Shown one piece after another: positions 10,845 through 21,976 of a DNA stretch of 64,000 bases. The stretch spans positions 62,001 through 126,000 of the forward strand of contig JASANE010003284.1 of assembly GCA_030248225.1 (NCBI GenBank). The letters run 5' to 3'. The position numbers were made by a program, and so were the translations under genes. The notes under the pieces are model-generated. The model was not told the DNA's origin, did no database searches, and saw nothing but the letters and a program-made list of their open reading frames with translations. The first letter of the stretch is position 1. Each line of letters begins with the position of its first letter. The DNA is from Trileptium ribeirensis. Taxonomy: Eukaryota; Nematoda; Enoplea; Enoplida; Thoracostomopsidae.

Positions 10845-13103
10845 CTGAAATATTAGCATCTATGCATGTGAGAAAACCTAGCATCGATAGTCGATAGTTC
10901 AATTATCGATTAATAGGTTTTCAATAAATCCATCACATAACACCTCTACCACCCTGTGTAAATATATCTTTATCCCATTATCTGATTTGATAGACGGGAC
11001 GTTACCCAAACTACTACATTTAATTACGATGAACTCGTTGATACGCATAACTAAACGATGGCTGGTCCCATCGATATGAATGAGAACTGAAAATTTTCAA
11101 CGTGACGCAACCTCTACCCTTTTGAGACGATAACCATTCCTGCTGGCATGACACACTAAATGAAAGTACAATCCATCAAAAACAAATATATATTATGAGA
11201 TTTCGTGCAGTTGTCATCAAGACAACAACGCTGTATAACTAAATAAAGAGATCATATTGAAAATAGTTTAGCAAAAAATTCCGTTCCGATATCCAATAGA
11301 CCACGCGACACTAGCCTGTCCACAGTGGGGGGTCGGGTCCCCCACTTTCCAAATTTCCTCATGTTCGTCCCCCCACTCGATCGAAACCACATGTTCAACT
11401 AATTCCAAAAAATTTTTAAGTCTGAAAATTTGTTTTTTGTTTGCAAATGGTTTTTTAAACATTACTTACCACTATTTATAATGCTAAGATATCGTTTTAG
11501 CTTGAAAATACATTCACAGTAGTAAATCAGGATGAAAACAGGGTAATATTTAGTATTTTCAAGCAAAAATTACACATCCACTTTTAATAAATGAATATGG
11601 GGCCCCCAAAGTTCCCCCACCCCCAGTTTTCGGATCTGTGGACAGGCTAGTACAAGAGAGTCCAAGTTTAATTATAAAAGATGCTAACAACACTGCAAAT
11701 TACGCTCATACCAGTACACTCTATAATAATTAAAGCTACATGCATCGGAGTTTAATCTATCGTCTGTAATCGTTATCATCAGCTTAGTCCCACGTGTCGA
11801 ACAGGCCCAACTTACAATTTTGTAACAAAAATGTTCCAAATTGGATGCCCAACCTGTTTTCGGAATCGATAGTAAAAGCAGGGATTAATGAGCTTTTGGG
11901 CACAAAATGACATAACCCACAAACACCGATATTATTACCTCATAATCCAAAATTCCAAAACCAATATACTTTGAATAATTTTATATACAAACTGTATTCA
12001 AGATAAAATATAACTTACTGTGTAGATACTTCGTTGCCACTAAACATTCTATTCACATTAATGGCAACGTGTTCTCTGAATTATTTTTCCGTTAATGCTA
12101 TGTTAATTTCATGTTTCCACACACCTAAAGTATTTGATGCAATGAAACTACTCAAAAATGCAGGCAGGCGACTGAGAGTTACGTAAACATGGCCCATGCA
12201 TATTAGTATCACAACAGGCTGAACTATTAGGTCATGTTTACATTAAGCGACCACATTACATTGCAGGTCATTTTATCTGTGATGCCAGCTTCTCAAAAAA
12301 AATTTGAAATGTAGCAAATATCTTAATCTTAATAAATTGCTCCGGCGCGCAGGGAATAAATAAAATAAGCAAACGGCACCAACATTGCAATGATAGAAAA
12401 CGGGTAGCTACCTACCCAACATCGCAAATATAGCTAGGAAACGGTTACGTTTGTAAAAATTCCTTTCTATCAATCGATATGTTATTAGATACTTGTCTAT
12501 AATGTGTTCAATCACCGATGGAATCATAGATTGTTGCATTAATACTTTAGTTAAATGTAACGTAACAGCACATGAACAGTCAATAGTTGGTACGAAATAG
12601 TAATTCCGACGATTAATTATGTTTATGACCAACTACGTTCAAGCGAGTGGCTAAAAGATACACATGAAAGCAACAGAATAATTTCAACTTCCACAAGCAA
12701 TGTTTTATGAAATTCTATAATACACAGCCAGCAAATTTATTCATTCACAAGAACCACAAGACGTTACAAATACTCGTTAACTTACTAATACAAGTCGCCG
12801 CCAACAATCGTACCGCCGACACGGGCACCGAGCAAGTCGCAAACATCGGTTTAAGAATATAGTTGGCAAAAGTAATTGCCGAAATTGCATTCGACGTCGG
12901 GTTGATTATAATAAGCGATGCCCACAAAAACAGGAACGCTGGCAAGTCACCGAACGATTCTTTGATGTACGCGTAGTCACCGCCTGACTTCAATATTGAC
13001 GTCCCGAGCTCGGCGTAGCATAGCGCTCCGATTGTCGAAAAAATACCGCATATTAGCCAAATTACCAAACTTAAGCCAATCGAACCCGATTCGAGCAGTA
13101 CGC
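10719..13103 (-). CDS. SLC7-type (LAT family) amino-acid transporter, partial, two exons
   Basis: Two - strand exons, 13,103-12,786 and 10,844-10,719, join in phase and give about 148 residues covering transmembrane segments 2 to about 5 of an APC-superfamily SLC7 light-chain transporter. Diagnostic stretches are [40 protein letters not shown] and [16 protein letters not shown]. Family members exchange neutral amino acids across the plasma membrane, usually as a heterodimer with an SLC3 heavy chain. The N-terminal exon(s) and everything after segment 5 are not identified. Just upstream of 13,103 the frame stays open to an ATG at 13,194, and the bases of a GxIIxxGIFVT-like segment can be seen but disturbed by extra bases, so the 5' end may be damaged. 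A retroelement fills the region where the 3' exons would be expected. It could be a truncated gene. Confidence 0.8.
10845..12785 (-). other. Intron of the SLC7-like gene
   Basis: AT-rich intron holding a foldback element at 11,310-11,651. Elsewhere (11,652-12,785) I see only AT-rich unique-looking sequence with short spurious open frames. Confidence 0.6.
11310..11651. repeat. Foldback (MITE-like) element with perfect 16-bp terminal inverted repeats
   Basis: Both ends carry ACTAGCCTGTCCACAG in inverted orientation (11,310-11,325 and 11,636-11,651), followed on the inside by G-rich and C-rich runs (GGGGGGTCGGGTCCCCC at the left). The total length is 342 bp with an AT-rich centre and no coding capacity. 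The superfamily is not clear; an AC dinucleotide borders both ends. Confidence 0.75.
12786..13103 (-). CDS. SLC7 transporter exon (transmembrane segments 2-3)
   Basis: The acceptor TTATTCTAG precedes 13,103 and the donor GTAAGT follows 12,786. The 318-bp exon reads [36 protein letters not shown], then [15 protein letters not shown] and [16 protein letters not shown]. All are conserved in SLC7A5/7/8/9-like proteins. It ends one base into a codon, matching the two bases at the start of the next exon. Confidence 0.9.
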
Positions 13104-13599
13104 CTAGAATAAACACCCAAGAAAACCGTGACAAATATTCCATAATACAACTGATGATGTATCCTAAGAAATTTTTCGGTCCGAACCAGTCCATAATCAG
13201 TTTAAACGTGTTTATAATGTTAATACTGCTGTTATGGTCTCTTCATGAGGTGGGTAACTAATTTTCCTCAACGCTACCAGATATTCTGACGTAACATCGA
13301 AAATAGTCATCATAATCAGCGGTGGTGGGCACGGTATTCCGGACCCAGATCCAGAACCTGGAAGAGCTGGATTTTTCCAATGATATAAAATGTGAGACAG
13401 CTCTCCGCTAGACCTGAACTTTGGAAAAGGAGACAATGTGGAACAAAATTCAGTATCTTTCTATTATCTCTCATGCGTGTGTGGTTTCATTTTGAAGTTA
13501 TTATTTTGTGTAGTGCTTAAACCAAATAACACCATAAGACCTCTGCAACCCTGAACTAACTGAAAAACATTAAACCTCATCGAAAATAACTGACAGACA

Positions 13600-13825
13600 T
13601 AAAGTACTTGCTGTCGTCTCTAGATAACCAAACCATAGTATGCATAGTATCAAAAATTGATATAGACCATTATTGGCACCCTATACGCAATAGTTAACAA
13701 ATCTACTCAAGACAGACTATATTCTGAAAATCAGGTTCATTGGCACTAAACCCTTTAAAACATTTGAAAAAGCATGGAGTATTCGTGCTTGTCACTAAAG
13801 AAACCACTGTAATCAGCATACCGAG
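13600..13825 (-). repeat. Fragment of the Helentron-like repeat family (tandem-unit part)
   Basis: Read on the - strand, this shares the phrases of the internal tandem unit found in the large copies: a bottom-strand version of CTAGATAACCAAACCAT, a 'gacagactatattctgaaaatcaggttcattg' equivalent, and CTAAACCCTTTAAAACAT. There are no terminal sequences, so it is an internal fragment. Confidence 0.55.
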
Positions 13826-13829
13826 AAAC

Positions 13830-13855
13830 CATATATATATATATATATATATATC
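13830..13855. repeat. (AT)n microsatellite
   Basis: About 24 bp of uninterrupted AT dinucleotides. It directly precedes a stretch rich in GGTTCCGG-like words. Confidence 0.95.
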
Positions 13856-13858
13856 AGG

Positions 13859-13952
13859 GAGTGACCGGAATTCAGGTCCCGGCGAAAATCGTGTTCCGGT
13901 TGCGGTTCCGACAAAGGGCAAAAACCATACCGGAACCGGAATTCGGGTTTAA
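13859..13952. repeat. GGTTCCGG-rich repeat, copy 1
   Basis: Contains many copies of CGGAATTC/GGTTCCGG-type words (GTTCCGGTTGCGGTTCCG, ACCGGAACCGGAATTC) beside an (AT)n tract. The same arrangement recurs at about 14,960-15,022, and weaker words occur near 13,340-13,375, so this is a small local repeat family. It has no coding sense. Confidence 0.5.
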
Positions 13953-14959
13953 AAAGTTTGTTTGAAATTTTCCACGTTTCTTGTTTCATCTGTGGTCCAA
14001 ACATATATATGTAATATATATTATACAATGATCAAGCTCCAACACAACCAAGCAAAAGAAAAGATTAACTAAGCAATTTGACGTTTGAAACGTAAGTAGG
14101 GCACATAATTTCAGTTGGAATTTTTAATAATAACCTGCAGGATTGTTAACAAATCAAAGCCACGTCGATGCTTGTAGCAGCTATTTTACACATCCAGGAG
14201 TCTGTGGGATACGTTTCAATTAAACCGGTCCAACTCGGTAACACAGTATGGCTTACGCAGAAGTACTTAGGGTATGCTTGGCTAACATAAATTGCGTCAA
14301 GCACCCGCCAGTGCGCTTGTAAACTTGGTAAATCAGTCTAAATTGAGGTAAACTAACATTATCTGCAACGCAGCTAGAAACTGCTTTCTTGGCAATGAAC
14401 TGTATTTATTGAAACTGTGCCAGCAGTATCACAGTGTGTCTCATTTATAGCATTCTGATTAGAAAGTTATCATCATTATCATCTAACTTACGGGCACTGT
14501 TTGTCCAAAACTTTCGGGCACTAGCCTGAACAGTGTCCCTGACCACTGATCAGAAAGTTACCTTCTATCTATTATGTTCTCTTAGAATCATATAAACCAA
14601 TAATTTGAAGTTTCCTACAGAAGAGCATGTAACAAACGTATGTGTAGTAAAGGAAGGCGACTGGAGACAGAGCGAAAGTGTGTATTCTACGCTCCAAGAT
14701 TTGTAAGCATATTCGATTTGACGCAGTATACGCAATGGTGTATAGTGGAAGACATTTTTTGCTCTGAATGTCCAAAAACCTATATATTTGATCGATACAT
14801 AAACATTATTAGCTTCCTCAGTCTTTTTAAAGTTTCAGAAAGGCAATAATACCATCGCAATACATTAAGTTTAATGTAAAAGTTATTTTTAATGCATTTT
14901 AAATCCACTATACCTTCATTTCTTCCATGATCTGTTTTACTATATATAAATTTCGAAGA

Positions 14960-15022
14960 CCAGGTTCCGGTTCCGGATCCGGTTTAAATGGACGGTTCCG
15001 GTTGCTGGTTCCGGTTATTCCA
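14960..15022. repeat. GGTTCCGG-rich repeat, copy 2
   Basis: GGTTCCGGTTCCGGATCCGG, then GGTTCCGGTTGC and GGTTCCGGTTATTCC, immediately left of the longest (AT)n tract. Related to the stretch at 13,859-13,952 but in the opposite position relative to its microsatellite. Confidence 0.5.
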
Positions 15023-15023
15023 T

Positions 15024-15035
15024 GATATATATATC

Positions 15036-15126
<91 letters not shown>
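15024..15126. repeat. Long (AT)n microsatellite
   Basis: About 100 bp of almost pure AT dinucleotides with two or three interruptions. Apparent open frames of Tyr-Ile repeats across it on both strands are artefacts of the dinucleotide. Confidence 0.95.
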
Positions 15127-15132
<6 letters not shown>

Positions 15133-15688
15133 TATATACTTTTTGATGTCACGTGTCAAACTACTGAATATATACAGACTATTTCCTGGAAATCGGGTTT
15201 GTTGACCCTAAACAGAACGATGCCAAAATAAGTCAATGGCCACATATTGTGAAATTTGGCAATCCGGTTATTATCTTTCTCAAGCTACATCTCAAGCTAC
15301 AAATTTCGTAACGAAAAAAAGAGACCACCGCGCAAAATAAACTCACCAAGAATCGCTACAACGTTTCCTGTACATCAGTTTTTGTCAGGTGACTCCATGT
15401 GTCGCCATAGATCCAAATACGGCATGTGTATCCATTTTCATATAATACCATTTTTAATTTGTGACATGTTATTGCCGAGTACGGGCGTTACGCCATGCTT
15501 CTATAGGTTTTCGGACACGTTTAATGCAACGGCATTTCTGTCAGAGACATATTGTTGGTGTATTGTGTCGTTTGTCGTTTCACGGTGAAATACGGTTGTT
15601 TTAGGGTATGCCAACCTAGTTTCACAGAAGACACTTTTGGCCCTTGTGAAATGTTAGAGCGTGGTGGGAGCGTAAAAACGTTCTTATT

Positions 15689-17352
15689 TAAACGGAGCGA
15701 TGGAAGCGAGTTGAGTTTCAACCAGTAGCATTATTTGCAAAAATGCTGAAAATTTCGTTTTTGTCTATCGCTGCCATTCTTAACGCATTTTCGGGTGGAC
15801 GGATTTCGACAAATTTTTTTTCGATAGCAAAATTGACGACGATGTGCCCTTTAGTAGAACGTGAACAGCTACGAGGTCAACTTCCAGTTCAAAACGGCAA
15901 ATACATGTTTTAAGGGTTTTCTGCCAAATCTGGCCATACAGTTGTTAGTGTTTCGCAGACCATATCTCGCGTCACTGGCTTCGCATCGACAAATGGCAGA
16001 ATCAGGCCATCCAGATCTACAACTTTGCCAACCACGATTTTTTGCGGAACCACTACCGCTGTGGGCCCGTTGTCATCGACGCTTTGCCAGAAATAGAGAT
16101 TTTTCAAATTTCGTCGTGTTATTGCTTGTTCTTAGCTTACATACAATGTGTGCCTATTAGTTTGATATCTGAGCATCTTTCATATCTGAGCACTTTGAAA
16201 ATTTTCAAAAAATTAGCCAATCAATAGTTTGCTAATTAACTAACTTACTAGAATATTTTTAACATCTCCGAATATTAACAAACACCAGATTCATAATCTG
16301 CACGAGATGTAGTATACGCACCAAAATAATAACTTTACACTAATTATTCATTAAAAACTAAGCATTTTTGCTTGAAATGCTAAAAATAGGTTAACACGCT
16401 GAACTAATTACTTAATTACTATTTAACTAAAAACATTAACAAAAACTATATCTCGTGCACCTGAAGGATACTAGGGCTCGCAAAAAAATTCGCGAGACGT
16501 AGTATACGCACCAATATAATAGCTGTATATACACTAATTATTCATTGAAAAATAAACAATTTTTGTTTGGAAATGCTAAAAATTGGTTAACACGCAGAAC
16601 TAATTAGTTAATTGCTAATTAAATAAAAAAATTTTCATAAATAAAAACTACATATATATACTATATATATTTCGTGCACCTGAAAGATATTAGGCCTTGA
16701 AAACAAAAAATTAAAATCGACCCAGTAGTAATTGAGGAGTTCGACGGCCGGACGGTGCCCAGTTTGCCACCTCTGGCGAAAACAAATCGCTCCTCTCAAT
16801 TATATTTTTTCATGGGGTTTTAAGGGTTTTACGGTCTACGAACCCGATTTCCAAAATGTACTATGTTTTCTTTTGTCTGACAATGTTATATAGGTGTGTA
16901 GGGCATCAAGAATGGTCTAAGTATAGGTATTTATAAAGGCTGAATACAACGCTTTGTTTATTTACAGCGTGCATATTTCATGCCTTTTCATGGGTGTTCT
17001 ATGAGTTTAGAGTCAATGCACCTTATTTCCAGGGTATAGCATCTAACGTTGTTTAGTTACGCATGGCGAACAAGTCATCAAGAATTGCCTATATATATAA
17101 ATATATATAAAAGGTTTTACATTGGTAGGCTAAATACGTTGGTTTGGTTATGTAGAAACTCCAGCATATTGATGCGTTTTCAATTGTTTTTATCGTCAAC
17201 CAGGTTTTAGGAAATTTAAATGAGGCCAGTGTTCAAAAGGTTTTAGGGTGGTATAAACATCAAACACAGTATGTTACAGGTGATTAAACAAAATAACTTA
17301 AAAATGAAACCACGCTAGCTCCGTTTCACCGTAGCTTGCGAGATACTACTAG
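15689..17352 (+). mobile_element. Helentron-like repeat, copy A
   Basis: Starts at a diverged AAACGGAGCGA and ends GCTTGCGAG, ATACTACTAG, with T as the next base. The body shares with copies D and G a stretch around 15,890-16,110 (AAATCTGGCCATAC; GAACCACTACCGCTGTGGGC) that reads as LRVFCQIWPY in one frame but with stops. The 3' part has degenerate tandem units, then ATCAAACACAGTATGTTACA, and then the subterminal CTCCGTTTCACC. Its right end lies about 60 bp from the last recognisable aminotransferase codon, so its insertion may have cut that gene short. Confidence 0.65.
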
Positions 17353-17409
17353 TATGTTTTAAAGCTCCCTGAATGTGATGGCATTGCCGTGGCAGAGCTG
17401 CGGGCTGAC

Positions 17410-17560
17410 TCTGCAAGAACAGTGCTTCCAATTGTCGTAGCCATGGGATTACCGCCGAATGTATTAAAGAAAACTGCTTTCGCCAGCGAAGCTGCAATTT
17501 CTGGACTCGTCACAACTGCTCCCATCGGAAAACCATTACCGATTCCTTTGGCCATTATCA
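17410..17560 (-). CDS. AGXT2: AGXT2 exon 10 (PLP lysine), last recognisable exon
   Basis: The acceptor TTTATTTCCAG precedes 17,560. The exon reads [19 protein letters not shown], with the PLP-binding Lys, then [15 protein letters not shown] and GSTVLA. The match to the family stops there. A weak GTCAGC at 17,409 could be a donor; otherwise the frame runs open through non-homologous sequence to about 17,350, where repeat A ends. Confidence 0.85.
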
Positions 17561-20500
17561 CTGGAAATAAAAGAAACGGAAAATGCAGGAAAATTTTGAG
17601 CACTACGTTTTGGAGTACTTTAAGGTTATAGCCCAATGGTAGCGTATGTAAGCCCATAAAATATTCTTATCGTTTTCTCAAGTTCAGTCAACATCTGTTA
17701 AATGCTAGGTTCTGGCGAGCTGATTCTTATTACCAAGCATTAAAATAGCTATTGATAGTGGAAGCGTTATCTAGCGATGCGTGGAAGTCTCAGTAACTTT
17801 ACCTATCCGATATTCGCGAAGCTTCTTAAAACGATTTCGAAATTTGCTATTTCTCTGTGAAATCATGAATAATATGATACCACTGGTCACATTTCACATT
17901 TCTTCATTGATGTATAATAAAATCTGGTGGACTTTCCAGTGGCCAAATCCTGGATTTAGTCATATATTCCTGAAACTTATTTTTCCAACAACAAAACTGA
18001 CAATGGCAAGCTCAAATTTCGGAAACACTGTCAAATTTTCAATTAAAATGCTATCTCAAATTTATTTTAGCAAGAAGTTGTTCCCAAAATTTGGCGGATA
18101 ATCTTTAGAATGAATTTTTAAAAAATAATGACTTCGAAATTTAGTATATAGTAATCAAATTCTTAAATCAAATTTTAGACACTGAAATATAAGGCAAATA
18201 CAAAGCTATTATGTTCCTAAATATTAAGTACATTTCCTTAAACCCATATTTTCATAGAATATATTCCTTTTCAGTATGATCCAAAATGTTTCTCCTACAT
18301 ATAATTTAAAATATTACATTATTTAAATAAATATTTAACGTTGGATTTACTCTTGGTAATAACAACCATTAAATTTTCTTCTGCTGTTGTGTAACATTTG
18401 GCTAAACTAAATAATAGCTGTAACAATCCGTGATTTTTTCAGTGGTTGAACAAACAAGAAATGTGCATGGTCTCGCACATAAAGGGTGATCCAAATCGTC
18501 TTTCCAAAAGCACAGTAATTTTGTAACATTATTTGCTGGCTTTGACCACGAAATTCGGGTGGCTTTGTCCTGTTTATTGCTGTTAATTACTTTGTACCCG
18601 CTCTAAATTATTAAAACTAGAATATCTGCAGCGTATCAAACCTATTTGAGAAAGTGGCTCACAGCTCAAATGACCGCAATAGAATGCAGGACACGTTTCT
18701 CAAAACGTGGCTAAGGGATCTAGCGCGGTATTCCGTCCTGCGCGTTCATCTTCTGTGGGCACGTGAAATTTATTTACATCTGGAGTTGTTTTTCTGTTCC
18801 AAGCAAACAAGTGATATCTCTAAAATATTAAAGCATTATGGGACTACCATAGCAGAATAAAAAGTTGTAACTGAAATCCTAGTTATCTCGTTTATTCTAT
18901 TGATGTGATTCGATAAACGACGAATTTGTATGCCAAAGTCGAGACTATGTGCATTCACAAATACTAACGACCAGAACTTTTAGAAATCATAGATCAAAAT
19001 ATAACAGACTTCAGGTTGACCATATGACCCTAAAATTTTATAAACCCAACAGTCCGTGCGAAGCATATGTTTTTTTTCAAATAATATGGAAATTAGTACT
19101 GATTATTTGGTACTGATACATTCTAGGAAATACGTTCCTTAGTTTTCAAATGTAAACCTAGAAACAATTGCCCACAGTATTCAGTACTAATTTCTTACTA
19201 TTTATAGAAAAATATTCTTTTATACGAGACTGAAAATTTTAGAGTTTTTCAGACAAGAATAGAATTCTATTGGACGGTTCTATGAAATTTAGTATTTATA
19301 ATATTAAGGAATAAAATTAGCAGTCATACAGGTTTCTTCTGAAATAATGACCGATCCTATAAACAGAAATTCCAAGGCTATTTCACGAACGTAATAGGCT
19401 TTTGGCAAATTTAGCTTATGCTTCAATATAGCAATTGTAACCCTTTCACACGCACTGCCATCAAAAGAGGCCAGCGCATATTGTGAACTGTTGTTGTCTT
19501 AACTAAATTTTTTATAGTGTGCGCTTGCACGTGCGTTGTTATTCGCTTGCTTTGCGAGGTTCCTTAATTAATCTGAGCAATAGCACCTAGTTATCTTAAT
19601 GGTTTGTGGCCGTCTACTTTAGTCATTCATCAAGGCTTCAGTCCTTGGTGGCAGTTCGCATTTGTCAAACATTGCACGATACACAAATTAATTAGATCTT
19701 TGAACAGTTAGAACTTTAAGTAGTACACTGTCATATTGTCCATTGTGTATGTATAAGCGCACTGAATAGTTTGGTAGTTGGCAAAGTATTGATCGTAAGC
19801 TTCTTTGAATGGTGGTCCACATTAAATCTCTCGCCGGCATCTGCAGTTTATCGCTTAAGCGAATTCTAAAGTGCAATTTAATAAATTGCTCTTAAGGCAG
19901 AGATTTATATATATTCCTGCATCAAATTTCAGAAAAAGTTTTAAAAATTGCATTTATTGCTGAAATATAAATATTTAATTACAAACTTGAAGATCAGAAC
20001 AGCTGCGTGGACCTTGAGTTTGATCGGAGAGATTTTGCCACATGCTTCTTCGGTTTTGATAAGACATTCAGCTGCAGAACCCAGATTTTAAGCTGTCACA
20101 GCTGAACGGATTGTTGTTTAGATAAAGTGGGTAAAAAAATTTGAAGTTACTTTTTACTGGGCCTTACCAATATCCGGCACAACATCGTGCGTTTGGAATC
20201 CCCAGAAATGACTTCCGAGTCGACCAAGGCCTGTTTGAACCTAAATATATCAAGACAAAAATATAATCTTGTTAACCAGATAAAATCTTGCTGGCACCCT
20301 AAACATTCTTATGACTGTGGTCAGACTCAAAGAAACTTTTGTCTCTTCAGCGTGGGATAAAAATGCGTTACCTCAATTCAGCCTAAGAATTTGATCAGTT
20401 GAAATTATGTTATAAGCCGCATATCCGACCTATTTCCTTAAAATTTCAACAAAAAATAGGCTATTTAGTAAGGTAGATAGATACATTAGTTTAGTCAAAA

Positions 20501-21926
20501 ATCAGCAATTATTATTATTGTTAAAAATTTAAATTAAATTTAACAACCTACCTCGTCAGCAACGTACAATCCGCCAGCTTTTCGAATTGTTTCCGCGGCT
20601 CGCTTCAAATATGTTTTTGGATATTGAACCGTTCCGCCGACACCCTGAAATTGAAACCAAAGTCAACAACCTGAGAAACAGAAAATTCTAAATTTTACTA
20701 AAATTTAAGACTAACTTAGTTTAGCAATATGTGATTAATCGTGAGTGAGATAATTTATAGATAATTAATCAATCAATTTATCATTTAACGGAAATGTCAT
20801 TGAAACACTCTAAATGGTTTGGGGACAGTCAATCTGAGGGTATCACGGAAAATAATATTAACATCCAGTTTATGCTTCATTTCGATGGGTAAAATATAAT
20901 AACAGAACAATCATAAGTGGACCTATGCCCGCCGTATCCATGTCTTCTGAGCATACGGAAACCCTATTAGTCCATTCCCGGTGTCCCTAAACCTTTACTT
21001 CTATCGAGATATAATTACGACTTGTTTACTCAAGTCTAATTGCGGCAGCGTTAGATAAAACAATACAGAACACTATACTAAAATTTCATCTGCCATAATT
21101 ATAGTTAAATTTCAAGACCGATAATAAAATTTACGAAGGTCTAAAAAATTTCTACAAACTTATAGTTTATACCTGAAACTCGTGGAAAGACGCCGGAAGG
21201 AGAGATAAAAGGTATTAACTAATTAATAAATTAATTTTACGGTATAAGGGATTAACTAACTAACTTGTATCGATTCAGCCATAAATTTCTACAAACTAAT
21301 AGCTTATACCTGAAACTCGTGGAAAGACACCGGAAGGAGAGATTAAAAGGTGTTAGCTAATTAATAAATTAATTTTACGGTATATGCGATTAACTAACTA
21401 ACTTGTATCGATTCAGCCATAAATGCAGCCGCCCCCCCTTTGGGAATACTGTGAAGAAGCACATCCTCCAGTTGCTCAACATAGCGATCCGACGCATTGC
21501 ATTCATTTTCTGCGCACGAACAAGATCGTGTGGTCTGTAAACAAATTGGAATTGAGTAAAAAATAGGTCAAATTAACATAAATCAAGCTAAAACCCTTGT
21601 AACTCCTGAATTAGGTTGTGTATCGTACAACGTTTGACAAACGCATGCCCACGCCAGGAAACGAACCCCTGTTGTAAGGAAAAAACATCGTATGCAAACC
21701 GGTGAGCTATTTAGGAGATGTTGTTGGGTTTCTTTAAGGAACCTCGCAAAGTAAACGAATAACAACGAATGTGCAAACTGACATTATATGGCGAACATAG
21801 TTAACGCAACAGTTTGCAGTATAAGCTGGCGATATTTGTGGGCCGTTGGGGTTAAAGGCTAAATTTAAAAAGAACATGACAAAAAAACAAAACGAAAAAT
21901 CGATATGAAAAAAGATATATAAAAAT

Positions 21927-21976
<50 letters not shown>

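Larger units (their letters stand above)
13104..15688. other. Intergenic repeat-rich region
   Basis: Holds degenerate Helentron-like fragments (about 13,600-13,825 on the - strand and 15,165-15,245), two GGTTCCGG-rich stretches next to (AT)n tracts, and otherwise AT-rich DNA. No supported exon. The missing 3' exons of the aminotransferase gene or the 5' exon of the transporter should lie here, but I did not find them. Confidence 0.4.

Noticed and set aside
14908..15231. Open frames of Tyr-Ile repeats on both strands
   Set aside because: Pure translation of an (AT)n microsatellite.
17409..17657. Open + strand frames over AGXT2 exon 10
   Set aside because: Shadows of the - strand exon.
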